Positions 11,273-22,491 of a stretch of DNA of 64,000 nt are shown here, piece by piece. The stretch covers positions 1,736,001 to 1,800,000 of the forward strand of contig NZ_CP097870.1 of assembly GCF_029223545.1 (NCBI RefSeq), in the 5' to 3' direction. Numbering within the stretch: position 1 is the stretch's first letter; each line of letters starts with the position of its first letter. This DNA comes from Thauera sp. GDN1. GTDB lineage: Bacteria > Pseudomonadota > Gammaproteobacteria > Burkholderiales > Rhodocyclaceae. The notes under the pieces were generated by a model. It worked only from the letters and a program-made list of their open reading frames with translations, did not search any database and had not been told where the DNA came from. The position numbers were made by a program, and so were the translations under genes.

Positions 11273-11853
11273 ACTTCCTCGCCCATGCGCTGCTGGCCGG
11301 CGAGTCGCCGGCGCTGATCGTCGGCGGGGTGGTCGGCGACTGGATCAAGGGGCCGCTGCCCGCAGGGCTCCCGCAAGACCTCGCGCGCGGGGTGGCGCTG
11401 CATCGCGCGATCGATGTCTTCGCCGAGACCCATCCGGCCTTCTGCGCCAGCCGGGCGCGGGTGTCGGCGCCGCGCCGGCGTTATGCCGGGGTGCTGGTCG
11501 ACATCTTCTACGACCACCTGCTGGCGCGTGACTGGGCGGATTTTCGCGACGATGCGCTGGCGCACTACTGTGCGGGCGTGTATCGCCAGCTCGGCATGCG
11601 GCTGGTGGAGCTGCCCGCGGGCGCGCACCACGCCCTCGCGCTGATGGCGCGCGAGGACTGGCTGCAGTCCTATGCCGAACTGGAGGGCATCGCCGACGTG
11701 CTGGCGCGCATGTCGCGCCGTGCGCGCCAGCCGAATCCGCTCGCCGGCGGCGAGGCGGAGTTCGTCGCCGCGGCCGAGGGTTTCGAACACGACTTCCGCG
11801 CCTGGCTGCCGGATGCGCAGCGCTTCGTCGCCGACTGGCTGACGGCGCGCTGA
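11269..11853 (+). CDS. acpH: Acyl-carrier-protein phosphodiesterase (AcpH/DUF479 family)
   Basis: A 194-residue protein, about the length of E. coli AcpH, which hydrolyses 4'-phosphopantetheine from holo-ACP. It starts at a GTG that overlaps the transporter's TGA (GTGA). The diagnostic pattern is present: VNFLAHALLAGESP, VGDWIKGPLP, HRAIDVFAETHP and VDIFYDHLLARDWADF, with the metal-binding-type Asp and His residues. Coupling to an MFS gene has no obvious metabolic meaning. A DUF423 membrane protein follows 43 bases later. Family assignment is firm; enzymatic activity is inferred from the family. Confidence 0.87.
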   Translation: MNFLAHALLAGESPALIVGGVVGDWIKGPLPAGLPQDLARGVALHRAIDVFAETHPAFCASRARVSAPRRRYAGVLVDIFYDHLLARDWADFRDDALAHYCAGVYRQLGMRLVELPAGAHHALALMAREDWLQSYAELEGIADVLARMSRRARQPNPLAGGEAEFVAAAEGFEHDFRAWLPDAQRFVADWLTAR

Positions 11854-12255
11854 GCGGGATCGGCGAGGCGGAATGCATCAACCCGGGATCGAAAGCATGA
11901 ATGGAGTACTGGTGGTCATCGGCGCCCTGTCCGCCGCGCTGGCGGTGGGGCTGGGTGCGTTCGGCGCGCACGGCTTGCGTGTGGTGCTGTCGGCGGAAAT
12001 GCTGGCGGTGTTCGAGACCGGCGTGCGCTACCAGATGTACCACGCGCTGGCGCTGGTGGCGCTCGGACTGGCGCCGGCGCTGGCGTCGTGCCGGCTGGCG
12101 AAGCTCGCCGGCGGGCTCTTCGTCGCCGGAACCGTCTGCTTCTCCGGCAGCCTCTACCTGCTCACCCTCGCCGGCACCCGGGGCATCGGCCTGGTCACGC
12201 CGCTGGGCGGGCTGATGCTGCTGGCCGGCTGGCTGGTGCTGGCGCTCGCCGCGCT

Positions 12256-15540
<3,285 letters not shown>

Positions 15541-15546
15541 TCGTAG

Positions 15547-15564
15547 ACTGTAAAAAAATACAGT
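15547..15564 (-). promoter_or_regulatory. LexA (SOS) box of dnaE2
   Basis: ACTGTATTTTTTTACAGT on the minus strand keeps both CTGT and ACAG half-sites with an AT-rich eight-base core, matching the proteobacterial SOS box. Its inner edge is seven bases from the dnaE2 start codon. LexA bound here would block transcription start and possibly cover the initiation site. Confidence 0.88.
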
Positions 15565-15647
15565 CTTCAGGGCAAGGGCGGGCGTGTCCCGCCCGGCCGG
15601 CGGCGAAGTTTCGGGTCCACCGCAATCGCGCACGGCTGGCGCGCTGT

Positions 15648-15660
15648 TAAAATCGCGCCC
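15648..15660 (+). promoter_or_regulatory. Candidate -10 with GC-rich discriminator for the ABC importer
   Basis: TAAAAT (15648-15653) is followed immediately by CGCGCCC. The predicted start near 15661 leaves a leader of about 80 bases before the substrate-binding protein gene. No good -35 is visible. The same arrangement recurs at 59362 and 62167. Confidence 0.5.
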
Positions 15661-15739
15661 TCGTATCTTCTTCAAGGGCGTGGTCGCCGACCGCGCGTGT
15701 TCTCACTGCCTGGCCTGGATGGCCGCAAAGGAGCCCTTC

Positions 15740-16711
15740 ATGTCCTTCACCACGTCCCGCAAGGTGCTGTTCGGCGCGCTGGCGCTGGCGTTCGCGATGG
15801 CTGCGCCGGTCCATGCGCAGCAGAAATCGGTGGCGATCACCGCGATCGTCGAGCACCCGGCGCTCGATTCCGTCCGCGATGGCGTCAAGGAGGCGCTCGC
15901 CGCCGCCGGCTTCGAAGACGGCAAGAACCTCAAGTGGCAGTACCAGAGCGCCCAGGGCAACACCGGGACCGCGGCGCAGATCGCGCGCAAGTTCGTCGGC
16001 GACAAGTCGGACGTGATCGTCGCCATCGCCACCCCCTCGGCGCAGGCCGTGGCGGCGGCGACCAAGGACATTCCGCTGGTGTATTCGGCGGTGACCGATC
16101 CGGTGGCGGCCAAGCTGGTGCCGTCGATGGCGGCCTCGGGCAGCAACGTCACCGGCGTCTCCGACGCCCTCGAACTCGACAAGCAGATCGAGCTGATCAA
16201 GCGCGTGAGCCCCAACGCCAAGCGCGTGGGCATGGTGTTCAACCCGGGCGAGGCCAACTCGGTGGTGGTGCTGGAGCAGATGCGCAAGCTGCTGCCCGGG
16301 CACGGCATGAGCCTGGTGGATGCGGCGGCACCGCGTTCGGTCGACGTCGGTTCGGCCGCGCGCAGCCTGATCGGCAAGGTCGACGTGTTCTACACCAGCA
16401 CCGACAACAACGTGGTGTCGGCCTACGAGGCCCTGGTCAAGGTCGGCATGGACGCCAAGATCCCGCTGGTCGCGGCCGATACCGACAGCGTCGCGCGCGG
16501 CGCGGTCGCGGCCTACGGCATGGACTACAAGGCGCTGGGCGTGCAGACCGGCGAGATGGTGGTGCGCATCCTCAAGGGCGAGAAGCCGGGCGCCATCGCC
16601 TCCGAGACCAGCAACAAGCTCGAGCTGCACGTGAACCCGGGCGCGGCCCAGAAACAGGGCGTCACCCTGTCCGACGAGCTCGTCAAGGACGCCTCCAAGG
16701 TCGTCCAGTAA
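15740..16711 (+). CDS. ABC transporter periplasmic substrate-binding protein (TrpX/PF04392 type)
   Basis: A 323-residue secreted binding protein. The signal peptide (KVLFGALALAFAMAAPVHA, cleaved near residue 26) is followed by the two-lobed periplasmic-binding fold: VAITAIVEHPALDSVRDGV, QIARKFVGDKSDVIVAIATP, NVTGVSDALELDKQIELIK and VFYTSTDNNVVSAYEALVK. This is the family paired with TrpY-type permeases; members bind aromatic amino acids or other small ligands. AAAGGAG lies six bases before the ATG. Permease and ATPase genes follow in one operon, with a hairpin after this gene that probably raises its expression relative to theirs. Ligand not predictable. Confidence 0.9.
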   Translation: MSFTTSRKVLFGALALAFAMAAPVHAQQKSVAITAIVEHPALDSVRDGVKEALAAAGFEDGKNLKWQYQSAQGNTGTAAQIARKFVGDKSDVIVAIATPSAQAVAAATKDIPLVYSAVTDPVAAKLVPSMAASGSNVTGVSDALELDKQIELIKRVSPNAKRVGMVFNPGEANSVVVLEQMRKLLPGHGMSLVDAAAPRSVDVGSAARSLIGKVDVFYTSTDNNVVSAYEALVKVGMDAKIPLVAADTDSVARGAVAAYGMDYKALGVQTGEMVVRILKGEKPGAIASETSNKLELHVNPGAAQKQGVTLSDELVKDASKVVQ

Positions 16712-16757
16712 GGACGGTCCGGCCGGACCCGCACGCGGTCGGCCGGTGCCGGCCGCG

Positions 16758-16783
16758 GCGGGCGCTCTCCCCAGGGCGCCCGC
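16758..16783 (+). terminator. Intercistronic hairpin after the binding-protein gene
   Basis: GCGGGCGC (16758-16765) pairs with GCGCCCGC (16776-16783) in the 99-base gap between binding protein and permease, followed by a pyrimidine-rich stretch. Partial termination or 3'-end protection here would give the usual excess of binding protein. Confidence 0.5.
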
Positions 16784-16810
16784 GTCGTCTTCTCTCCAAC
16801 GGTATTCCTC

Positions 16811-17701
16811 ATGTCCCTCTACACCCTGCTCGGGGCGCTGGAGATCGGTCTGATCTTCAGCCTGGTCGCCCTCGGCGTGTACATCTCCTTCCGCCTGCTG
16901 CGCTTTCCCGACCTGACCGTCGACGGCAGCTTCCCGCTCGGCGGCGCGGTCGCCGCGACCATGATCGCCGCCGGCTACGATCCCTTCACCTCGACCATCG
17001 TGGCGACCATCGCCGGCGCGGTCGCGGGCCTGATCACCGGCTGGCTCAACGTGCGCCTCAAGATCATGGACCTGCTCGCCAGCATCCTGATGATGATCGC
17101 GCTGTACTCGATCAACCTGCGCATCATGGGCAAGCCCAACGTGCCGCTGATCATGGAGCCCACCGTCTTCAACCTGCTGCAGCCCGAGGCCCTGGCCGAC
17201 TACGTCTTCCGCCCGCTGCTGCTGGTGTTCGTGGTGCTGGCGGTCAAGCTGCTGCTCGATGCCTATTTCTCGACCCAGAGCGGCCTGGCGATCCGCGCCA
17301 CCGGCTCCAATGCGCGCATGGCGCGCGCCCAGGGCGTCAATACCGGGCTGGCGGTGCTCGCCGGCATGGCGCTGTCGAACGCGCTGGTCGGACTGGCCGG
17401 GGCGCTGTTCGCGCAGACCCAGGGCGGTGCGGACATCTCGATGGGCGTGGGCACCATCGTCATCGGCCTGGCGGCGGTGATCGTCGGCGAGAGCCTGCTG
17501 CCTTCGCGCAAGCTCTACCTGGCTACGATCGCGGTGATCGTCGGCGCCATCGTCTATCGCTTCTTCATCGCGCTCGCGCTCAACTCCGACTTCATCGGCC
17601 TGCAGGCGCAGGACCTCAACCTGGTCACCGCGGTGCTGGTGACGGTCGCGCTGGTGGTACCCAAGCTGCGCGCCCACTGGTCCGGAAAGAAGGGGAACTG
17701 A
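16811..17701 (+). CDS. ABC transporter permease (BPD_transp_2 / TrpY type)
   Basis: A 296-residue inner-membrane permease with about eight or nine hydrophobic helices (MSLYTLLGALEIGLIFSLVA, then FPDLTVDGSFPLGGAVAATM). The PDLTVDGSF segment is characteristic of the permease family encoded with PF04392 binding proteins. AIRATGSNARMARAQGVNT is the cytoplasmic loop expected to contact the ATPase. It starts 99 bases after the binding protein and ends one base before the ATPase ATG, so translation of the last two genes is probably linked. The substrate follows that of the binding protein and is unknown. Confidence 0.9.
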   Translation: MSLYTLLGALEIGLIFSLVALGVYISFRLLRFPDLTVDGSFPLGGAVAATMIAAGYDPFTSTIVATIAGAVAGLITGWLNVRLKIMDLLASILMMIALYSINLRIMGKPNVPLIMEPTVFNLLQPEALADYVFRPLLLVFVVLAVKLLLDAYFSTQSGLAIRATGSNARMARAQGVNTGLAVLAGMALSNALVGLAGALFAQTQGGADISMGVGTIVIGLAAVIVGESLLPSRKLYLATIAVIVGAIVYRFFIALALNSDFIGLQAQDLNLVTAVLVTVALVVPKLRAHWSGKKGN

Positions 17702-17702
17702 G

Positions 17703-18497
17703 ATGCTGAAAGCAACCGACCTGCGCCTGACCTTCAACCCCGGAACGCCGATCGAGACCCAGGCCCTGCGCGGCATGACGCTGGAGATCCCGACAGGGCA
17801 GTTCGTGACCGTGATCGGCTCCAACGGTGCCGGCAAGTCCACCTTCCTGAACGCCGTCTCCGGCGAGCAGCGCGTCGACAGCGGCACGATCGAGATCGAC
17901 GGCATCGACATGACCCGCCAGCCGGTGTGGGCGCGCGCGCGCCACGTCGCCCGCGTGTTCCAGGATCCGCTCGCCGGCACCTGCGAGGACCTCACCATCG
18001 AGGAGAACATGGCGCTGGCCAAGATGCGCGGCGAGCGCCGCGGCTTCTCGTTCGCGGTCAAGCCGGCGCTGCGCGAGGAGTTTCGCGCCCAGCTCGCCAC
18101 GCTCGGCCTCGGCCTGGAGAACCGCCTGTCCGACCGCATCGGCCTGCTCTCCGGCGGCCAGCGCCAGGCGGTCAGCCTGCTGATGGCGGCGCTGCAGCCT
18201 TCGCGCCTGCTGCTGCTGGACGAGCACACCGCGGCACTCGACCCGCGCACCGGGGCCTTCGTGCTGGAGCTCACCGTGCGCATCGTCGCCGAGCACAAGC
18301 TCACCACGATGATGGTGACGCACTCGATGCGCCAGGCGCTGGATGTGGGCCAGCGCACCGTGATGCTGCACCAGGGCCGGGTCGTGCTGGATGTGTCCGG
18401 CCCCGAGCGCGAAGGCCTCGACGTGCATCACCTGCTCGACATGTTCGAGAAGGTGCGCGGCGAGGAGATCGACGACGACGCGCTGCTGCTGGGCTGA
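17703..18497 (+). CDS. ABC transporter ATP-binding protein (TrpZ type)
   Basis: A 264-residue ATPase that would power the importer. Walker A is GSNGAGKST, the Q-loop lies in [20 protein letters not shown], the signature is LSGGQRQAV, Walker B is [12 protein letters not shown] and the H-loop is in [11 protein letters not shown]. Signature LSGGQRQ and the DEHTAALD variant are usual for the ATPases of this importer class. It directly follows the permease gene. The next gene, gltX, starts 84 bases downstream on the same strand, without an obvious terminator between, so some readthrough into gltX is possible. Confidence 0.92.
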   Translation: MLKATDLRLTFNPGTPIETQALRGMTLEIPTGQFVTVIGSNGAGKSTFLNAVSGEQRVDSGTIEIDGIDMTRQPVWARARHVARVFQDPLAGTCEDLTIEENMALAKMRGERRGFSFAVKPALREEFRAQLATLGLGLENRLSDRIGLLSGGQRQAVSLLMAALQPSRLLLLDEHTAALDPRTGAFVLELTVRIVAEHKLTTMMVTHSMRQALDVGQRTVMLHQGRVVLDVSGPEREGLDVHHLLDMFEKVRGEEIDDDALLLG

Positions 18498-18580
18498 GTC
18501 CGAGTCCTTCTCCACACACCGTCCGTCCGCACGACCCGCCTGATCACCCGAATTCAAACGAAACACCACCGAACGCAACG

Positions 18581-19987
18581 ATGACCTCCGCTTCCCGTCC
18601 CGTCCGCACCCGCTTCGCCCCCAGCCCGACCGGCTACCTCCACATCGGCGGTGCGCGCACCGCGCTGTTCTCCTGGGCCTTCGCCCGCCGTCACGGCGGC
18701 AAGTTCATCCTCCGCATCGAGGACACCGACGTCGCCCGTTCCACGCCGGAGGCGGTGCAGGCCATCCTCGACGGCATGGCGTGGCTGGACCTGTCCCACG
18801 ACGAGGGCCCGTTCTACCAGATGCAGCGCATGGACCGGTACAAGGAGGTCATCCAGCAGATGCTGACCGCCGGCACCGCCTACCACTGCTACATGTCGAC
18901 GGAAGAGCTCGACCGCATCCGCGAGGAGCAGCGTGCCCGCGGCGAGAAGCCGCGCTACGACGGGCGCTGGCGTCCGGAGCGCGGCAAGACCCTGCCGCAG
19001 CCCCCGGAGGGCGTGCAGCCGGTGGTGCGCTTCCGCAACCCGACCGAGGGCGTCGTCGCCTGGGACGACCTGGTCAAGGGCCGCATCGAGATCAGCAACA
19101 CCGAACTGGACGACTTCATCATCGCGCGCGCCGACGGCACGCCGACCTACAACTTCTGCGTGGTGGTGGACGACTGGGACATGGGCATCACCCACGTCAT
19201 CCGCGGCGACGACCATGTGAACAACACCCCGCGCCAGATCAACGTGCTGCGCGCGCTCGGTGCCGAAGTGCCGCTCTATGCGCACCTGTCGATGATCCTC
19301 GGCGACGACGGCACCAAGCTCTCCAAGCGCCACGGCGCGGTGAGCGTGATGCAGTACGACGAGGAGGGTTACCTGCCGGAGGCGGTGATCAACTACCTGG
19401 CGCGCCTGGGCTGGAGCCATGGCGACGACGAGGTCTTCAGCCGCGAGCAGTTCGTCGAGTGGTTCGACCTCGACCACATCACGCCCTCGGCCGCGCAGTT
19501 CAACACCGAGAAGCTCAACTGGCTCAACGCCCAGTACATCAGGAAGGCGGACGACGGCTTCCTCGCCGCCGAGGTCGCCAACCGCCTGGCGCGCCGCGAG
19601 GTGAATCCCGAGACCGGTGTGACGCTGGAAGCGGTGGTCGCGCTGTACAAGGATCGGGTCGCCAACCTCAACGAACTGGCCGATGCCGCCGAACTGTTCG
19701 TCTCCGACGTGCATCCGGCGCCGGAGGTGATCGGCCAGCACCTGAGCGAAGTCGCGAAGGCGGCGCTCGCCAGCCTGCGCGCGCGCCTGGCGGCAGCGGA
19801 GTGGAACAAGGCGGCGCTCAGCCAGGCGATCAAGGACACGATGGGCGAGCACGGCCTGAAGATGCCGCAGGTGGCGATCCCGCTGCGGGTCGCGGTGCTG
19901 GGCGTGCCGCAGACGCCCGCGATCGACGCGGTGCTCGAGGTGCTCGGGCGCGAGCGCGTGCTGGCCCGCCTCGATCGCCATCTGTGA
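18581..19987 (+). CDS. gltX: Glutamyl-tRNA synthetase
   Basis: A 468-residue class I synthetase charging tRNA-Glu. The HIGH-type motif is [17 protein letters not shown] near the N-terminus and the KMSKS-type motif is [18 protein letters not shown] and the anticodon-binding helical C-terminal half are present. The ATG at 18581 gives the standard N-terminus ([20 protein letters not shown]). No strong ribosome site is seen. No zinc-binding cysteine cluster is evident between the two motifs. It ends at a clean bidirectional terminator. Only one gltX copy lies in the window, and discriminating versus non-discriminating specificity cannot be judged here. Confidence 0.96.
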   Translation: MTSASRPVRTRFAPSPTGYLHIGGARTALFSWAFARRHGGKFILRIEDTDVARSTPEAVQAILDGMAWLDLSHDEGPFYQMQRMDRYKEVIQQMLTAGTAYHCYMSTEELDRIREEQRARGEKPRYDGRWRPERGKTLPQPPEGVQPVVRFRNPTEGVVAWDDLVKGRIEISNTELDDFIIARADGTPTYNFCVVVDDWDMGITHVIRGDDHVNNTPRQINVLRALGAEVPLYAHLSMILGDDGTKLSKRHGAVSVMQYDEEGYLPEAVINYLARLGWSHGDDEVFSREQFVEWFDLDHITPSAAQFNTEKLNWLNAQYIRKADDGFLAAEVANRLARREVNPETGVTLEAVVALYKDRVANLNELADAAELFVSDVHPAPEVIGQHLSEVAKAALASLRARLAAAEWNKAALSQAIKDTMGEHGLKMPQVAIPLRVAVLGVPQTPAIDAVLEVLGRERVLARLDRHL

Positions 19988-20049
19988 GTGCCGGGGCGGG
20001 CGGGGGCGATCGTTCCCCCCGCGCGCCCGACCGCAGTACCCCCAACAAG

Positions 20050-20079
20050 ACGAAAGCCCCGGCGAGCCGGGGCTTTCGT
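20050..20079. terminator. Bidirectional intrinsic terminator between gltX and phasin gene
   Basis: A perfect 13-base stem (20050-20062 with 20067-20079) closes a CGAG tetraloop. The stem ends contain A/T tracts (GAAAG and CTTTC), so it can serve both the plus-strand gltX and the minus-strand phasin gene, which converge here. Confidence 0.85.
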
Positions 20080-20101
20080 GCTTTCAGGCGGACGCGGGGC
20101 T

Positions 20102-20542
20102 TCAGGCGGCCTTGCGCATGCCGCGGCTGCGCGCTTCGGGCGCGGTCGTCGCTTCCAGCGGGCTCACCAGGTTCAGCGTGCGTGCTTCCTGCAGCAGGGC
20201 GTTCATCGACTGCTGGAACTGTTCGAACTGGCGGCTGCCCAGTTCGACGAATTCGTTCTGCGTGTCCACGCAGACTTCATTCATGCGGCGCACGTAGTCG
20301 CCGAACTGTTCCAGGCTGCGGGTCTGCGCGACGGCCTGCTTCGCCAGCGTGTCCTGGACGTCTGCGCCGGCGAGCGGTGCCGGTGCGGTGGAGAGCGCTT
20401 CGCACACCGAACGTGCGGCGCCGAAGTTGATGGCGAGCAGCCTTTCCGAGGCGTCGAGCGCGATCAGGGCGTAGGCCTGCATCTGCTCGACATTGCTGTG
20501 TGCGGTTTCGGCGAGCTTCTGGTAGGCGGGATGGATCGTCAT
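20102..20542 (-). CDS. Phasin family protein
   Basis: A 146-residue helical protein of the phasin_2 type, which coats polyhydroxyalkanoate granules and influences their number and size. Typical features are the lack of a signal peptide, heptad-rich helices (YALIALDASERLLAINFGAARSV, then FGDYVRRMNEVCVDTQNEFVEL and QFEQFQQSMNALLQEA) and a short basic C-terminus. GGAG lies nine bases before the ATG. It lies 135 bases downstream of a two-component response regulator gene on the same strand, with overlapping inverted repeats between them. No PHA synthase or phaR gene is in this window, so the granule link rests on the family. Confidence 0.85.
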   Translation of the reverse strand: MTIHPAYQKLAETAHSNVEQMQAYALIALDASERLLAINFGAARSVCEALSTAPAPLAGADVQDTLAKQAVAQTRSLEQFGDYVRRMNEVCVDTQNEFVELGSRQFEQFQQSMNALLQEARTLNLVSPLEATTAPEARSRGMRKAA

Positions 20543-20632
20543 GGCAATGTCTCCGGGAATGATGCCGTGGGAATGTCCTCGACCTGGGATCTTAGGTCAT
20601 TGCCCACTCCGGGCACATACCCCGTTTGCCGT

Positions 20633-20657
20633 GTTTCATCTACCGTGAAACCGGTAG
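20633..20657. promoter_or_regulatory. Two overlapping inverted repeats upstream of the phasin gene
   Basis: GTTTCA-N7-TGAAAC (20633-20651) and CTACCG-N6-CGGTAG (20640-20657) share bases, so only one could form a hairpin at a time. As DNA, either could be a dimeric regulator site. They lie about 90-115 bases before the phasin ATG and just after the response-regulator stop codon. Confidence 0.45.
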
Positions 20658-20677
20658 TACGAGCCTGCCCGCCCCGC

Positions 20678-21349
20678 TCAGCCCGGTGCCCCGCCGTCGG
20701 GCGGCCCCGCCGCGGGGCTGATGCCGCGGGCGATGGCGTAGCGGGTGAGCTCGGCGATGTTGTGCAGGTCGAGCTTGCGCATCAGGTTGCGGCGGTGCAC
20801 TTCCACCGTCGATGCGGCGATGTGCAGGCGGTCGCCGATCTGCGCCGAGGTCAGGCCCGCGGCGATCAGTTGCAGCACCTGGCGTTCGCGCTCGGTGAGC
20901 CGGGGGGCGGCGGCGTACAGGCTGTCGCGGTCGAGCAGGGCGCTGGTCACCGTGGCGGCGACGTCGGGGCACAGGTAGGTGCGGCCCTCGCACACGGTGT
21001 GGATCGCGCGCAGCAACTCGTCGCCGGCCTCGGCCTTGGTGATGTAGCCGCGCGCGCCGGCGTCGAGCAGGTCGATGACGAACTGGCGGTCGGCGAAGGC
21101 CGACAGCCCGATCACGCGGATGCCCGGATTCACCGCCAGCAGGCGGCGGGTGGCCTCGATGCCGTTCATGCCCGGCATGGCGATGTCCATGCACACCAGG
21201 TCGACCGGCTGCGCGGCGGCGATCGCCAGCACCTCCTCGCCGCTCGCGGCCTCGGCGATCACCTCGAGCCCGGGCTCGCGTGCCAGCAGCGCGCGCAGCG
21301 CGTGGCGGAACATCTGATGGTCGTCGGCGAGGACGATGTGCAGGCTCAT
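20678..21349 (-). CDS. NarL/FixJ-family response regulator
   Basis: A 223-residue two-component regulator. The receiver domain (residues 1-120) starts MSLHIVLADDHQMFRHALRA with the acidic pair, the phospho-acceptor Asp in VDLVCMDIAMPGMNG, and the conserved Lys in RGYITKAEAGDE. The C-terminal LuxR-type HTH is APRLTERERQVLQLIAAG, then HIAASTVEVHRRNLMRKLDL. Its ATG overlaps the stop codon of the adjacent kinase by four bases, so the two are a cognate pair. The next gene downstream encodes a phasin, a possible but unproven target. The stimulus is unknown. Confidence 0.93.
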   Translation of the reverse strand: MSLHIVLADDHQMFRHALRALLAREPGLEVIAEAASGEEVLAIAAAQPVDLVCMDIAMPGMNGIEATRRLLAVNPGIRVIGLSAFADRQFVIDLLDAGARGYITKAEAGDELLRAIHTVCEGRTYLCPDVAATVTSALLDRDSLYAAAPRLTERERQVLQLIAAGLTSAQIGDRLHIAASTVEVHRRNLMRKLDLHNIAELTRYAIARGISPAAGPPDGGAPG

Positions 21350-22491
21350 CGCGGCGGCTCCGGGGACGGGACGGATGCGGGCGGGCAGGGCAGCTCGACC
21401 ACGATCGCGGTGCCTTCGCCCGGCCGGGTGCGCAGCCGGAAACGGCCGCCGGCGAGCTCGACCCGTTCGCGCATGGTGATCAGGCCCAGTCCGGGGGTGC
21501 TCCCCGCCTCGCCGAGCCGGGACAGGTCGAAGCCGACGCCATCGTCGGTCACGGTCAGGCGGAAGCGGTCGGCCTGATGCTCGAGGCGGATACGCACGCC
21601 GCCGGCCCGCGCATGCTTGGCGCAGTTGGTCAGCGCCTCCTGGACCAGCCGGAAGCACAGCGACTTCGCGGCGTGGGTGAGCACGCGGGTGTCGGTGCCG
21701 GGGGCGATCTCCACTGTCGCGTCCAGCCCGGTGCGCCGGCGGAACTGGCTCACGTACTCGTCGAGCGCGGGCGCGAGGCCGCCGTAGTCGAGCGTGGCCG
21801 GGCGCAGGTTGGTGCAGATCTCGCGGATGCCGGCGGTGGTGTCGGCGAGCAGCGCGGCGGCGTCGTCGAGCATCGGCCCGATCCCGGCGCGCGCCGTGGC
21901 AGGCAGCGTCTCGGAGAGATGGGCGGCGAGGTTGGCGAACAGGATGCGCAGCGCGGCCAGGTTGGGACTGGCGCGATCGTGCAGCGCGCAGGCCAGCTCG
22001 CGGCGCTCGCGCTCCTCGATGGCGACGAGGTGGCGGGACAGCGTCTGCAGGCGGGCAAGGTGTTCCAGGCGCTCGGCTTCCATCCGCCTGCGCTCGGTGA
22101 TGTCCTGCACGGTGCCGTAGAGCTTGTACACCTGGCCCTGGACGTCGCTCACCGGCACGATCACGGTGAGGTGGTGGCGAACCTGGTCTGAGGGCAGGAT
22201 CACCTCCTGCTCCAGCGCGCAGCGCTTGCCGGTGTCGATCGCCTGCCAGAACAGGTCGCGGGTGCGTTCGAGCGAAGCCGGACTGTAGTAGGCGAGCGCC
22301 TCGTTGATGTCGGGCACGCCGAGCGCCTCCGGGCGATCGAACAGGCGGAAGAGCTGGCGCGACCAGTGCATGCGGCCGCTGTGGCGGTCGAGCTCCCAGT
22401 CGCCGACGCGGGCGAGATCCTGCGTGGCCTCGAGGCGGAAGGCGGTCGTGTCGAGCGCGGTGCGCAGCGCGTCCACTTCGCGCGCCTTCAT
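21346..22491 (-). CDS. Cytosolic PAS-domain sensor histidine kinase (HisKA_3)
   Basis: About 381 residues with no transmembrane segment. A PAS domain with PAC motif (about 25-140; WELDRHSGRMHWSRQLFRLF ... VYKLYGTVQDITERRRME) leads to a HisKA_3 dimerisation segment with the phospho-acceptor in ERRELACALHDRASPNLAAL, then a HATPase_c domain (LVQEALTNCAKHARAGG, TDDGVGFD, GLGLITMRERVELAGG). Such kinases pair with NarL-type regulators, and this one overlaps its partner by four bases. I start it at ATG 22491, which overlaps the mnmC stop codon by four bases; the frame opens further upstream inside mnmC but without family similarity. The lack of a membrane anchor suggests an intracellular signal such as redox state or a metabolite. 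Confidence 0.9.
   Translation of the reverse strand: MKAREVDALRTALDTTAFRLEATQDLARVGDWELDRHSGRMHWSRQLFRLFDRPEALGVPDINEALAYYSPASLERTRDLFWQAIDTGKRCALEQEVILPSDQVRHHLTVIVPVSDVQGQVYKLYGTVQDITERRRMEAERLEHLARLQTLSRHLVAIEERERRELACALHDRASPNLAALRILFANLAAHLSETLPATARAGIGPMLDDAAALLADTTAGIREICTNLRPATLDYGGLAPALDEYVSQFRRRTGLDATVEIAPGTDTRVLTHAAKSLCFRLVQEALTNCAKHARAGGVRIRLEHQADRFRLTVTDDGVGFDLSRLGEAGSTPGLGLITMRERVELAGGRFRLRTRPGEGTAIVVELPCPPASVPSPEPPR

Noticed and set aside
15647..18358. 903-codon minus-strand open frame opposite the ABC importer genes
   Set aside because: Biased composition, no motif; the plus strand carries three standard ABC genes with ribosome sites.
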